This document shows positions 15,810 through 24,466 of a stretch of DNA of 64,000 nucleotides, one piece after another. This DNA comes from Caldilineales bacterium (GTDB lineage Bacteria > Chloroflexota > Anaerolineae > Caldilineales > Caldilineaceae). Every line of letters starts with the position of its first letter. Within the stretch, counting starts at the first letter, position 1. The position numbers were made by a program, and so were the translations under genes. The stretch covers positions 18,940 through 82,939 of the forward strand of contig JAAXGZ010000152.1 of the NCBI GenBank assembly GCA_012271135.1, written 5' to 3'. The notes under the pieces are model-generated. The model did not search any database. It worked only from the letters and a program-made list of their open reading frames with translations, and was not told the origin of the DNA.

Positions 15810-18218
15810 ATGGACGGCATATCGATAGGGAATGAACACCTGCGCGTGGATGTCAGGCAGATCGAGGGTCTGCAATGGCTGGCGTTTCGGGTCGGGGATG
15901 AAGGCGGCAACTGGATGGACGTAGCCGTGACCGGCGCGCGGGCTCCGGTGTCCATTTGGCAGGCGGAGCGTCGGGCTGTCAGCGAAAGTCCGGAGATGAT
16001 CTGGGCACCGGCCAGCAGCGGAGATTTCCAACGCGACGTCGGCGGCTGGGACAGCGCAGAGGCGGAAGGGGACGAGCTTGTCCTGACCCGCAGGGCGGCA
16101 TCGATCGATGCCAGTCCTCTAATCGAGACCCGTGTCCGACTGGATGGGGAGTGCGGGGTCCATGTCCGGACCCGGATCCGCATTGCGGCTGCGATCAGGC
16201 TAGCCCGGTGCATGCATCATGTCTGGCTGGCACCGGGAGGCCGACTGGAAAGGTTCTGCGAGCCCCTGGACTTCGCTTGGCTGCCGAACCTGCACCGGAG
16301 CGAGGATCACATTTGTGCCGATCACTTCTTCCGCGCACCAACGGTTGTTGCGGTGGCCCGGGGCTGCCACGCGGCCCTGCTCCCAGACCTTGCCCTCATG
16401 GAAGCGGATGCCCCCGTGCCTTTGGCTCTGGACCTGCGGATCGAAGGTACCGGTCTGGAAGCACCGCGCCTCTCCTTCGGCTTCTGCGCCTCGGAGCCGG
16501 AAGGGCACGTGTACTTCCGCAGTGGCCCGGACCTTGCACCGGTACTGGAGAACCGGGTCCTGACCTGCGGCTTTCGCCTGTGGTTCGGACAGGAGGAGAC
16601 CCCCGGACAGGTCGTCGATCGAATCGTGCGGTGGCAGTGGCAGACGTACGGACACCCCCTGCTTAAGGAGCCGGAACCCCAGGTTCTCCCCTTCCGTCAG
16701 TACGGCACGCGCTATGTCTTCCGACACGAGTTGCCGACGAGTATTCGCAAGGTTGAGCGGCGGGGCTTGGAATGCGTTGGCATCGACAACCCTTACCGCC
16801 GCGGTGCCCAATTCCATGCCTGGGAAAACGATCTGCACGTCGGGTATGGCCTCAGGCACTATGCGGGGAGGCTGGACAACACGATGCTGCAGGAGGCAAG
16901 CCAGGGGATCCTCCACTTGTTCTCTGATACCCCGCGTACCGAAGGCGCCTTCCCCTGCATCTTCAACTTCGACGAAGGTGTCTGGGAGGGATCCCTGTTT
17001 TGGACGGCGCGCAGCGCGGATTGGCGCCGTGGGTTCGACACGGCAGCCATGTCCGTGTCGGCCTGGTGGCTGCTGCAGTGGGTACAGGACTTCCCCGACT
17101 TGGACCGAGAGCCGCTGCTGGAGCTTCTCACCGCCTACTGCGACTTTCTGGTTGGCAACCAGCTTGAGTCGGGTGCCATTCCCACCTACTTCGATGCGGA
17201 CCTTAATCCCCTACCACCACTCAAGGAGAGCGCCACCACGGCCATAGCGGGAGCCGTCCTGGCCTCCGCAGCCAACCTGCTGCTGAATCCGCTCTATACC
17301 CGTGCCGCCATGCGGGCCGGCTACTTCATTGCCGAGCAGGCCATTCCGCATCTTCGGTTCGACGACTTTGAGACCTTCTATTCCTGCAGCCCCAAACCCG
17401 TGGATGCCGTGGACTACTGGTCGGGCCTCCCGCCGCATACCAACCTCTCCATCCAATGGGCCTGCGACATGTACCTGGAGTTGTGGAAGCGCACGCGCGA
17501 GGAACTGTGGCTGGAGCACGGAATGCACCTGCTGAACATCCTCTCCCTGTACCAGCAGGTTTGGAATCCCGTGCACCTGCCCGGCCACCTGTTCGGCGGG
17601 TTCGGCGTGATGAACACGGACGGCGAATGGAACGACGGGCGGCAGGCCCGGTTTGTGTCCACGTACGGTGCCTGGTACTTGGCCACGGGGCGCACCGAGT
17701 ACCTGGAACGGGCGGTGGCCGCCTGCCGCGCCTCGTTTGCCTTGATGGACATCCGGGAGAACCACCTGAACAACATCAACACGGTGGAGATGCCGGACCA
17801 TGGCCTGCATCTGGGCTACGCGCCGGAAAACATCCACCACAGCGGCCGCGACACTGGCTATGGGTGGTCCGGCATGAACTGGAGTGCCGCCGGCGGCCTG
17901 GCGGCCAGCGCCTGGCTGGAACGGCATCTGGGTTCCGTCTTCCTTGATGTCTCGCGCCGCGTCGCCCATGGCATTGACGGGATGCGGGCCCAGGTCCTGT
18001 CGTGGACGGAGGAACGCGTGGAGTTGGAACTAGCGTCCGCCCTGCGCGATCTGACGCATCCGTACAACGGTCCCAGGGACATTGTGCTCCTGGCCGGGGG
18101 CTGGCAGTGGATGGACGAGGATCCCGACGATCTTGAGCTGGTGGTCAATGGCGAGGAACTGGGTGTCATCGAGGCCGAATTGCTGCAGGCCGGGCTGTCC
18201 CTGACCCTGGATGGCTGA
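15810..18218 (+). CDS. Large glycosidase-like protein, unknown specificity
   Basis: An 802-residue protein with no signal peptide. The first third looks like beta-sandwich sequence (alternating hydrophobic strands). The remainder is helix-rich with repeated aromatic and Trp/Tyr patches (WENDLHVGYGLRHYAGRLD, FDEGVWEGSLFW, DYWSGLPPHTN), as in (alpha/alpha)6 six-hairpin glycosidases and lyases. I cannot assign a CAZy family or catalytic acid. The ATG at 15810 follows GAGAAAGG. Its stop overlaps the start of the membrane-protein gene by 8 bases (ATGGCTGA), so these two and the CobW gene are surely one operon. Cytoplasmic processing of imported sugars would fit the importers elsewhere in the window, but this is inference. 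Confidence 0.7.
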   Translation: MDGISIGNEHLRVDVRQIEGLQWLAFRVGDEGGNWMDVAVTGARAPVSIWQAERRAVSESPEMIWAPASSGDFQRDVGGWDSAEAEGDELVLTRRAASIDASPLIETRVRLDGECGVHVRTRIRIAAAIRLARCMHHVWLAPGGRLERFCEPLDFAWLPNLHRSEDHICADHFFRAPTVVAVARGCHAALLPDLALMEADAPVPLALDLRIEGTGLEAPRLSFGFCASEPEGHVYFRSGPDLAPVLENRVLTCGFRLWFGQEETPGQVVDRIVRWQWQTYGHPLLKEPEPQVLPFRQYGTRYVFRHELPTSIRKVERRGLECVGIDNPYRRGAQFHAWENDLHVGYGLRHYAGRLDNTMLQEASQGILHLFSDTPRTEGAFPCIFNFDEGVWEGSLFWTARSADWRRGFDTAAMSVSAWWLLQWVQDFPDLDREPLLELLTAYCDFLVGNQLESGAIPTYFDADLNPLPPLKESATTAIAGAVLASAANLLLNPLYTRAAMRAGYFIAEQAIPHLRFDDFETFYSCSPKPVDAVDYWSGLPPHTNLSIQWACDMYLELWKRTREELWLEHGMHLLNILSLYQQVWNPVHLPGHLFGGFGVMNTDGEWNDGRQARFVSTYGAWYLATGRTEYLERAVAACRASFALMDIRENHLNNINTVEMPDHGLHLGYAPENIHHSGRDTGYGWSGMNWSAAGGLAASAWLERHLGSVFLDVSRRVAHGIDGMRAQVLSWTEERVELELASALRDLTHPYNGPRDIVLLAGGWQWMDEDPDDLELVVNGEELGVIEAELLQAGLSLTLDG

Positions 18219-18960
18219 GGTGGATGCCATGGTCGAACCGCTGCGCCTTGATCAGGTGGGATTCGAGGATCAGTCCGCGGTTCGTGTGGCAACGGGACTG
18301 ATCCGAACCGCCGGGTTACGGCTGCCGCTGCACGGACTGCTGCTGGGCGTGGCCGCCGTGCCAGCCTGGTGGGTGATAACCAATTCGGGCCATGTTCCGG
18401 TGGCCTCGCTGCTGGCCTGGTTGCTGACGGTTCCGCTGTGGTCTGCCCTGAGCTACCCCGTCGGGCGGGCCGCCACTGGCCGGGCTACGAATGGCCGCGT
18501 GATCCTGCAGCTCCTGGTGGTCCACTGGCGATCGGCGTTGCTAATCGGCCTGCCTCCGGTGGCGGGGTTTGGCCTGTGGGTGGCGATCGTCAATCTTCAA
18601 AGGACCGAACCGCCGTTGCCGGTTGCCGTGGGGATGGCGGGTCAACTTGGTGTGACCGCGGTGCTGGCGGTCGTGACCGTGCATGCCCTGACGGTTCGGG
18701 TGCTGTTCAACCTGCCGACCGGCCGGTCACTGCGGTACGGACTGGCCTTGGCCCTGCGCTGGCCGTTGGCCACGGTTGGCCTGATTGCCGGCGTCTGGCT
18801 TCTGGTCTTGGCGGCCAGATCCCTAGGAGAGGTGTTCTGGCTGCTATTGCCGGGCTTGACACACCCGTGCGCCGTTGCGGCCACGGTGCTTCTGTGCCGG
18901 CGCGGGCAGCAACTCGAGGTGGAAGCGGAGGCCCACATGTTGCAGGAGGACTTCCAATGA
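18211..18960 (+). CDS. Multi-pass membrane protein, unknown function
   Basis: A 249-residue protein with about six hydrophobic helices (roughly residues 40-60, 65-82, 105-127, 140-165, 182-205 and 210-232) and an acidic N terminus. No motif is recognised. The size and even spacing of helices are loosely like DUF624/YesL proteins, which accompany glycan-use operons, but I cannot confirm that. It overlaps the upstream gene by 8 bases and the downstream CobW gene by 4 (ATGA), indicating translational coupling. Confidence 0.7.
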   Translation: MAEVDAMVEPLRLDQVGFEDQSAVRVATGLIRTAGLRLPLHGLLLGVAAVPAWWVITNSGHVPVASLLAWLLTVPLWSALSYPVGRAATGRATNGRVILQLLVVHWRSALLIGLPPVAGFGLWVAIVNLQRTEPPLPVAVGMAGQLGVTAVLAVVTVHALTVRVLFNLPTGRSLRYGLALALRWPLATVGLIAGVWLLVLAARSLGEVFWLLLPGLTHPCAVAATVLLCRRGQQLEVEAEAHMLQEDFQ

Positions 18961-20027
18961 CCAGATTGGTGTTTCTTGGCGGATTTCTGGGTGCCGGCAA
19001 GACGACGCTTCTGTTGCGTGCGGCCTCGATGTTGCAGGACCGCGGGCTGGAGGCCGGCTTTGTGACCAATGATCAGGGCAGCGACTTGGTGGACACCGCG
19101 CGGGGTGCTTCCGCGAAGCTGCCGGTGGCGGAAGTGGCGGGTGGCTGCTTCTGCTGTCGCTGGTCGGAATTGGCCGGAGCTTTGGAGACGTTGGCGGATC
19201 GAGGACCCGACGTCATCCTTGCGGAACCGGTGGGCAGCTGCACCGACCTGGCCGCCACGGTCCTTCGTCCCCTGCTGGTGCAGGGACCGGCGAACTTGGA
19301 CTTGGCTCCGCTTTCGGTACTGGTGTCAACGAACAACGCCTCGGCCCGCCGGTCGGCCAAGGTCGAATGGCTGCAGGATCAGCAGGTGAGGGAATGCCAC
19401 TGGCTGCTGCTCGGCAAGGCGGACCGCCTGTCGCCGGCGGACCGGGAGGCGCGGCGCGCGGAGTTGGCGGCTCTCTATCCGGGTGTGTCGCGCATCCTTC
19501 CGGTGTCCGGACGCACCGGGGAGGGTGTGGACGACTGGCTTGATCTGGTTCTGGGCAGGCCGGTGGACAATGTCGAAGTCCTGGACATTGACTACCGGAC
19601 GTATGCGGAGGCTGAGGCGGAGCTCGGTTGGCTGAATGCCGCGTGCGAACTGCGCAGTTCGCAGCCGCACAACCCATCCCAAATCGCCGAGACGATGGAG
19701 AGTCGCATGGCGGATCGGCTGGCGGCCGAAGGCGTGGAACTGGCTCACTTCAAACTACTGGTCAGGACGCCGACAGGGGCGCGCGCCGGCAGCCGGGTTT
19801 CCCATGCCGAATCCTGGGAGTGGGATTCGGATGCCCCGCTCTTGCCCGATTCCGGGGGTATGGAACTGGTGGTCAACCTCCGGGCCTTGGGCGCGCCCGA
19901 CGTGCTGTGGGATGCCTTGGTGGAGGCCCTCTCCAATCTGCAGGCGGAGTACAGCATCCGGTGGTACATGACCCGGTGCGAGGCCTTCCGGCCCCTCGCA
20001 CCCAAGCCGGAGATCCGGATCGCCTGA
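18957..20027 (+). CDS. CobW/COG0523 family GTPase (metal chaperone type)
   Basis: A 356-residue G3E-family GTPase. Walker A is GGFLGAGKTT (8-17), the metal-binding motif CxCC is GCFCC (C64, C66, C67), and LAEPVGSCTDL matches the family's switch region. The guanine-specificity motif is degenerate (GKAD in place of NKxD). COG0523 proteins insert or deliver zinc, cobalt or iron to client proteins; which metal is involved here is unknown. The C-terminal half is divergent from classical CobW. The ATG at 18957 overlaps the stop of the membrane-protein gene (ATGA). A metal chaperone coupled to a glycosidase-like gene is unusual and may point to a metal-dependent client. Confidence 0.88.
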   Translation: MTRLVFLGGFLGAGKTTLLLRAASMLQDRGLEAGFVTNDQGSDLVDTARGASAKLPVAEVAGGCFCCRWSELAGALETLADRGPDVILAEPVGSCTDLAATVLRPLLVQGPANLDLAPLSVLVSTNNASARRSAKVEWLQDQQVRECHWLLLGKADRLSPADREARRAELAALYPGVSRILPVSGRTGEGVDDWLDLVLGRPVDNVEVLDIDYRTYAEAEAELGWLNAACELRSSQPHNPSQIAETMESRMADRLAAEGVELAHFKLLVRTPTGARAGSRVSHAESWEWDSDAPLLPDSGGMELVVNLRALGAPDVLWDALVEALSNLQAEYSIRWYMTRCEAFRPLAPKPEIRIA

Positions 20028-20095
20028 TCTTCGGCCTGCCGGCCCGACGGGGGTGTCATCGAGGAGCTTCGGGTCCCAGCGGATCTGCGCCCATA

Positions 20096-21592
20096 TCAGT
20101 GCAAACAGTGCCGATAGGTGTCCATGCGGTCGGTGAGAGCCAGCCGGTCGGTCAGCCTGGCCATCATGTCGGCCTTGACCGACAAGTGTGCGGGGTCGTC
20201 CCAAAGATTCCGCATTTCCAGTGGATCGTTTTCCAAGTCGTAAAGGACGCCGTCGCCGAAGCCGCCGTAGACGCAGACCTTCCAGCGTTCCGTGATCAGC
20301 ATGCGATAGCGGCACATCTCCGTGGAGATGCCGTCCTCGTCATATTCGATTAGTTTGCCTTCCTGCTGCGGCCGCGCCCCGTCCTCGATTACCGGCCGCA
20401 GGGATTCGCCGGGGAGAATGGCGCGGCGGGAGCGATGGCCGCCGCGCAGGTCGAATGCCTCCTGGCCCAGGCCGGCGTAGTCCAGGACCGTGGGGACGAA
20501 GTCCAAGTGGCTGACCGGCTGCGGAATCCGAGCTCCCTTCCGGCCATCCGGAGTGTGCCAGATCAGCGGCACGCGCACCACGGGTTCGTACGGCCAGGGT
20601 CCCTTGAGCAGCAGGTTGTGGGATCCCAGATACTCGCCGTGGTCGGAGAGGAATACCACGATCGTGTTGTCGGTCAGGCCAAGTTCCGTCAGGGCATCGC
20701 GCAGTCGGCCCATGCAGTCGTCGATGTGGGTGATCATGCCGTAGGTTTGGGCAATCGCCTCCCTTAGGATGCCCTCGTCCCAACCCCGGTGCGTGGGGCG
20801 GTCGAACCGTTCCAGGTAGCCACAGGGGTCCTCACTGCAGTCCCAGTTGTCGGGCAGCGATACGGATTCCGGGTCATACATTTCGCTGTACGGCCGCGCC
20901 GCGCAAAAGGGAGCGTGCGGATCGGGGAACGAGGTGACCAGGAAGAAGGGCCGGTCCCCCTGCCGACGCAGGAATTCGATGCTGCGCTCCGTAATCCAGT
21001 CGTTGTAGTGCCATTCGGACGGAACGGGCATGCGCCAGGTCTGGGGACCGGCCGAGGCATAGGCTTTCTCCCGGCTCAGTTCGGCCTTGGTTCCCGATCG
21101 CCTGGCCTCGACGTCGTTTACATAGTCGCCAAAGACATAGTTCACGTGGCCGCCCACGTAGTCGACACTCTGGTAACCGTAGTACGGCAGCGGCAGTTCC
21201 GTGATGTCGTGGCCGTTCCACAGTTCCTGGCTTTCCCACGAGGACGGCTGACCAGCCTCGTCCCGCGCCTCCGTGTTGAAGGGCTGCAGGTGGATTTTGC
21301 CCGCGCAATGGGTTCGATACCCATGTTCGGCCAAGAGGCCGGTGATTGTGGGAATGTTCTCGTCCAGGTTGCAGCCGTTGGTCGTCAGGCCGTGCTGGCG
21401 CGGGGTCAGGCCGGTGTGCAGCGAGGCCCGCGTGGGCGAACACACCGGATTGGTCGGGTAGGCCCGGTTGAAGTTGACACCGTCGGCGGCCAGCCGATCC
21501 AGGTTCGGCGTTCGGACTTCATCGTTGCCGTTCCAACCCAGGCAGAAACTGTTCATCTGGTCGACGATGATGACGAGGAAATTGGGGCGCAT
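20096..21592 (-). CDS. Sulfatase, Cys-type formylglycine (copy A)
   Basis: A 498-residue member of the alkaline-phosphatase/sulfatase superfamily, hydrolysing sulfate esters with a formylglycine made from Cys51 in CSPTR. Metal ligands are visible in VDQMN (D11, Q12) and SDHGEYLGSH; GKIHLQ supplies the Lys-His pair. There is no signal peptide, so it appears cytoplasmic. The ATG at 21592 is where the family begins (MRPNFLVIIVDQ). It is closely similar along its whole length to the sulfatase at 34972-36477, so it is a paralogue; here it stands without an importer. A maturase (FGE or anSME) must be encoded elsewhere. The substrate is unknown. Confidence 0.93.
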   Translation of the reverse strand: MRPNFLVIIVDQMNSFCLGWNGNDEVRTPNLDRLAADGVNFNRAYPTNPVCSPTRASLHTGLTPRQHGLTTNGCNLDENIPTITGLLAEHGYRTHCAGKIHLQPFNTEARDEAGQPSSWESQELWNGHDITELPLPYYGYQSVDYVGGHVNYVFGDYVNDVEARRSGTKAELSREKAYASAGPQTWRMPVPSEWHYNDWITERSIEFLRRQGDRPFFLVTSFPDPHAPFCAARPYSEMYDPESVSLPDNWDCSEDPCGYLERFDRPTHRGWDEGILREAIAQTYGMITHIDDCMGRLRDALTELGLTDNTIVVFLSDHGEYLGSHNLLLKGPWPYEPVVRVPLIWHTPDGRKGARIPQPVSHLDFVPTVLDYAGLGQEAFDLRGGHRSRRAILPGESLRPVIEDGARPQQEGKLIEYDEDGISTEMCRYRMLITERWKVCVYGGFGDGVLYDLENDPLEMRNLWDDPAHLSVKADMMARLTDRLALTDRMDTYRHCLH

Positions 21593-21717
21593 TGGGAACT
21601 CGCTGTGGTTGCAGGTGATCAAGTAGGAGGCATACAGCCGGGGTTGGACGAACCCGGGGAACGCGCGGGCAGGTGCCAAGATGCTGCCGCATGTGTACTC
21701 CTTCGGCCAGCCGCGCT

Positions 21718-22134
21718 TTATGTGCCCCTATCCGGCTCGAAGGGATTCAACACGGGTACGCCGGCACGGTCGAAGTGGCGGACATTGCGGGTGACCACCG
21801 TCAACCCGTGGACGAGGGCGGTAGCGGCGATCATGAGATCGACGTTGTCGTATCCCAGAGATGCCGACAGCTGTCCCCAGCGCTGCGCCACTGCAACATC
21901 CAGGGACAAAACCCGGTCTCCGTACAGGGTGAGCAATCGGAACAACCAGACATCCAACGCGTGGGCGAAGGGAGCATTGTGGCGTTCCTGTTGCGTGATG
22001 CCCCGCCGTATCTCGCCAATGGTAACGGCACTCAGGAACAGTTCCCGGGGCTGGTGCTGCGCCGCCCATCGGGCGACCTGAGGGTGTCTGTCCGGTCTGC
22101 GGAGGGCAGACACTACGTTGGTATCCAGCAACAC
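21718..22134 (-). CDS. vapC: PIN-domain ribonuclease toxin VapC/FitB-like
   Basis: A 138-residue PIN nuclease, the toxin of a type II pair. The acidic site is visible: D4 in LLDTN, the Glu in TIGEIRRG, and the Asp in VDLMIAATAL followed by the family motif TRNVRHF. The GTG at 22134 overlaps the stop of the antitoxin by one base (TAGTG), so translation is coupled. The track's start at 22422 lies inside the antitoxin gene and is wrong. It lies 125 bases upstream of the sulfatase start, on the same strand. Confidence 0.93.
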   Translation of the reverse strand: MLLDTNVVSALRRPDRHPQVARWAAQHQPRELFLSAVTIGEIRRGITQQERHNAPFAHALDVWLFRLLTLYGDRVLSLDVAVAQRWGQLSASLGYDNVDLMIAATALVHGLTVVTRNVRHFDRAGVPVLNPFEPDRGT

Positions 22135-22391
22135 TACAGATCCACCGGGCGGGCATCCAGCGGCCAGCGCTCGAACTCGAAGTCGCCGCCTTTGGGTATG
22201 GCCAACAGGTGTTCCACGAATGTGGGCGTGTCGCTCGGTTCCTGCTTGCAAAGCCGTTCGTACTCTGCCACGGCCAGCACCACAACGGCGGGTTTGCCCC
22301 TGCGCGTCACTTGCTGGGGTTCGCCTGCCAAGGCGGCATCCACCACGGCGCTGAAGCGGTTCTTGGCATCCTGCAATTGCCATGTGGGCAT
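22134..22391 (-). CDS. Phd/YefM-type antitoxin
   Basis: An 85-residue antitoxin. Residues 1-50 form the Phd/YefM DNA-binding fold (MPTWQLQDAKNRFSAVV, then VTRRGKPAVVVLAVAEYERL). The acidic, Phe/Trp-containing tail (FVEHLLAIPKGGDF) would wrap the toxin. It normally represses its own operon. It precedes and overlaps vapC. A decayed copy of the same antitoxin tail lies immediately upstream (22498-22640), so the locus once held two related pairs. Confidence 0.92.
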   Translation of the reverse strand: MPTWQLQDAKNRFSAVVDAALAGEPQQVTRRGKPAVVVLAVAEYERLCKQEPSDTPTFVEHLLAIPKGGDFEFERWPLDARPVDL

Positions 22392-22422
22392 GTGACTTCT
22401 CCTGTCTAGACTGTCTAGCCAA

Positions 22423-22640
22423 TTATGCCACAAACAGCACGGATGAACCGATGAGCCGCCGCACGGCTGAGATGATGGCGGTGACCGACAGGTACATCAG
22501 CGATCGATGTCCCCGGGACTCTGTAGTCTCTGGTTCGGGACGGCAACTCGAAGGCGTCGTTGTCGGGCGCCGGGGGAATGTCGTGCAAGTGGTCCACAAA
22601 GTTGGGCATATGATCCGGTTGGTCTTGGCACAGCAAGTCC
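22423..22640 (-). pseudogene. Remnant of a second Phd-VapC pair
   Basis: Reading leftward, LLCQDQPDHMPNFVDHLHDI aligns with the tail of the intact neighbour (LCKQEPSDTPTFVEHLLAIP). After a likely one-base frameshift the frame ends DIDR-stop, and that TGA overlaps an ATG (TGATG at 22499-22495). The new frame reads MYLSVTAIISAVRR, which resembles the VapC opening LLDTNVVSALRR but lacks the essential Asp, and stops soon after. The antitoxin tail is now fused in frame to a TnpB fragment. This assignment rests on alignment by eye to the neighbouring pair. Confidence 0.6.
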
Positions 22641-23125
22641 GTGGATACGGTATATGTAATATACGCATACCATTTGGGCTTGAATTTCGTCCCTTCCTGT
22701 CGGATGCGAGCCTGTCGGGGTGGGCAATCGGCATAGGGATTGTGGCCTTTGACCCGCAGCCAGCCGGCCTTGAGTACATACAGATGGCTATCTGATACCT
22801 TGACCTCCGAGGGAATGGTGAACCCATCCAGTGTGTGGTACTTACTCTTGAAACGGAGATAGCCCCCACCGGCAAAGAACGCCTGGAAGGCATCCGCCAG
22901 GTATTTGAGGGTGTATTTCACTTCCTTGTGCCCATAGTCCTGTAGCCAAGCATAATCCGATTCATTCCGCAGCGCCGTAACTCACATTCCATCCCGTAGA
23001 ACGATAGATTAGGAGGTTCAAGGCGTGTACCCGCTTGATAGGCCGCATATTCCTGTTGCTTGCGGGCCAGGAAATGGTTCCAGGCAAAGCGGCAGGCCCC
23101 GGCCTGTCCCGCCCAGCCTGTTAGA
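22641..23125 (-). pseudogene. TnpB (IS200/IS605 OrfB) N-terminal fragment, frameshifted
   Basis: Leftward from about 23125, the frame reads CRFAWNHFLARKQQEY and GMECELR. After a shift near 22980 it continues as ALRNESDYAWLQDYGHKEVK, KYLADAFQAFFAGGG, YLRFKSKYHTLDGFTIP and KAGWLRVKGH. This is the N-terminal part of an IS605-type TnpB, the RNA-guided nuclease accessory of these elements. The RuvC-like catalytic half and zinc finger are missing, replaced in frame by an antitoxin tail. It is therefore dead. The base composition here and through 24.4 kb is visibly AT-richer than its surroundings. Confidence 0.7.
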
Positions 23126-23133
23126 ATGGATAT

Positions 23134-24123
23134 TCAAGTAGCGGCAAAGCGACCGGTGACAAATGCCAATCCCTCGCCCACCATCACCGTAGGTGTATGC
23201 CGGAGAAGCAGGAGAACACCGTCGCGGGGGCTGACCACTTCGCTCTGTTCACGCCCGTACACATCCCGTATACAGCCAAGGCGCTGACCGGCCTGGACAT
23301 CAGCCAATAGCTCCGTCTCGCTTTCAAACAGTCCGGCGGACTGGGCCGAGATAAGGTAATCCAGGTTGCCATCACCCCATAGATGGTGGGTAGGTTGCTT
23401 GACGGGACAGGGTACTGGTCTCATCTGTAACATAGACATGATGTTGAGAATGCCCTGTGCATAGACAGTGATGGCTTCACGTCCGGCTCTGCCACCACCC
23501 GGTGTTTCTGTATACAGGCAGGGAATGCCTGCCGCATGAGCTACGGAAATGGTCCGGCCTGGAGGTACCGGTGGGGGATGTCCCCAGATGACGGCTGTTC
23601 CAAACGCCTTTGCCCCCTCCAGGCTCTGCTGGCCTGCAGGGGTATCCTCGTGGATGTAACCCACTAGGGTAGGGATATTGGACTGCGGACCACCACTATG
23701 TAAATCAATATAGAAATCCGCGTGGCGGATCAACTGCCGGTACATTACGTCCGCTATGCGTTCGGTTAATGTACCCGTGGTGGAACCTGGAAAAACCCGA
23801 GCCAGATTGCGTCCATCCACAGGACTGTTGCGGGTATGGGTCTCGAAAGCCGGTACATTGCTTACTGGCACCATGATGATTGTGCCACGCATGTGGTGGG
23901 GATCCAACTGTTGGTAAACACGAGGAATGGCTTGTATCCCTTCCATTTCATTGCCGTGTACACCGGCAGTTACTACCAGGATTGGACTCCGCACCTCACT
24001 GGTTGCATACAGAATGGGAAGTTGCCATGAGCCTCCTCCCGGACGGGGGCCAACGGTGACTTGGGTAAATCCCTTGTATTGTGGAACCAAGTCTGCAAGT
24101 TCAAATTCGAGGTTGGATGTCAT
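23134..24123 (-). CDS. Succinylglutamate desuccinylase/aspartoacylase family hydrolase
   Basis: A 329-residue zinc carboxypeptidase-like (M14, AstE/AspA) enzyme. The zinc ligands are visible in HGNEMEG (His and Glu) and DLHSGG (the later His); PVSNVPAFETHTRNS, with an Asn-Arg pair a little later (GRNLARVFPG), matches the family. The C-terminal part forms a beta-rich domain (VVSPRDGVLLLLR). Such enzymes cleave N-acyl amino acids; the exact substrate is unknown. The gene is intact but lies among mobile debris with lower GC than the rest, suggesting acquisition with it. The start ATG is at 24123. No operon partner is seen. Confidence 0.88.
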   Translation of the reverse strand: MTSNLEFELADLVPQYKGFTQVTVGPRPGGGSWQLPILYATSEVRSPILVVTAGVHGNEMEGIQAIPRVYQQLDPHHMRGTIIMVPVSNVPAFETHTRNSPVDGRNLARVFPGSTTGTLTERIADVMYRQLIRHADFYIDLHSGGPQSNIPTLVGYIHEDTPAGQQSLEGAKAFGTAVIWGHPPPVPPGRTISVAHAAGIPCLYTETPGGGRAGREAITVYAQGILNIMSMLQMRPVPCPVKQPTHHLWGDGNLDYLISAQSAGLFESETELLADVQAGQRLGCIRDVYGREQSEVVSPRDGVLLLLRHTPTVMVGEGLAFVTGRFAAT

Positions 24124-24466
24124 AAAGGCAAAGACTCCGTAACACCAAAGGTTGCTCTGTGTTTTGGGGTTGACTTCAAGTGGAATGCCATAACGGGTTC
24201 GTGAAGTTCAACTGCAAGCAGGCAAAATCCAAGTTACACAGTCCATCATACAGGCAATGCTGATTCTGTGCAAACTGCCAAAGCAGATTCATGTCTGACT
24301 CCACGAATCTCTGGTCTGAAGTGGTGAAATCACGCAAGGCTGCTAAAAATGGACGTCGGATTGTGATTGAGACTTTCCAGGCACTACCTCCAGTTTTTCT
24401 GCACACCTTGCATGTGCCTTTGCAGTTGGGTTCCTTCTTCGTCAGGGCGTTAATTGAGACTATGCT
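24124..24466. other. Spacer before IS630, no clear gene
   Basis: This is AT-richer DNA. The only ORF (24176-24406, minus, 76 codons) has no recognisable domain, no ribosome binding site that I can see and an odd Cys/Leu-rich tail; I do not call it a gene. The stretch may hold the promoter of the leftward hydrolase gene. Confidence 0.45.

Noticed and set aside
24176-24406. 76-codon minus ORF before the IS630 element
   Set aside because: No ribosome binding site, no domain, and odd composition; left as unassigned spacer.
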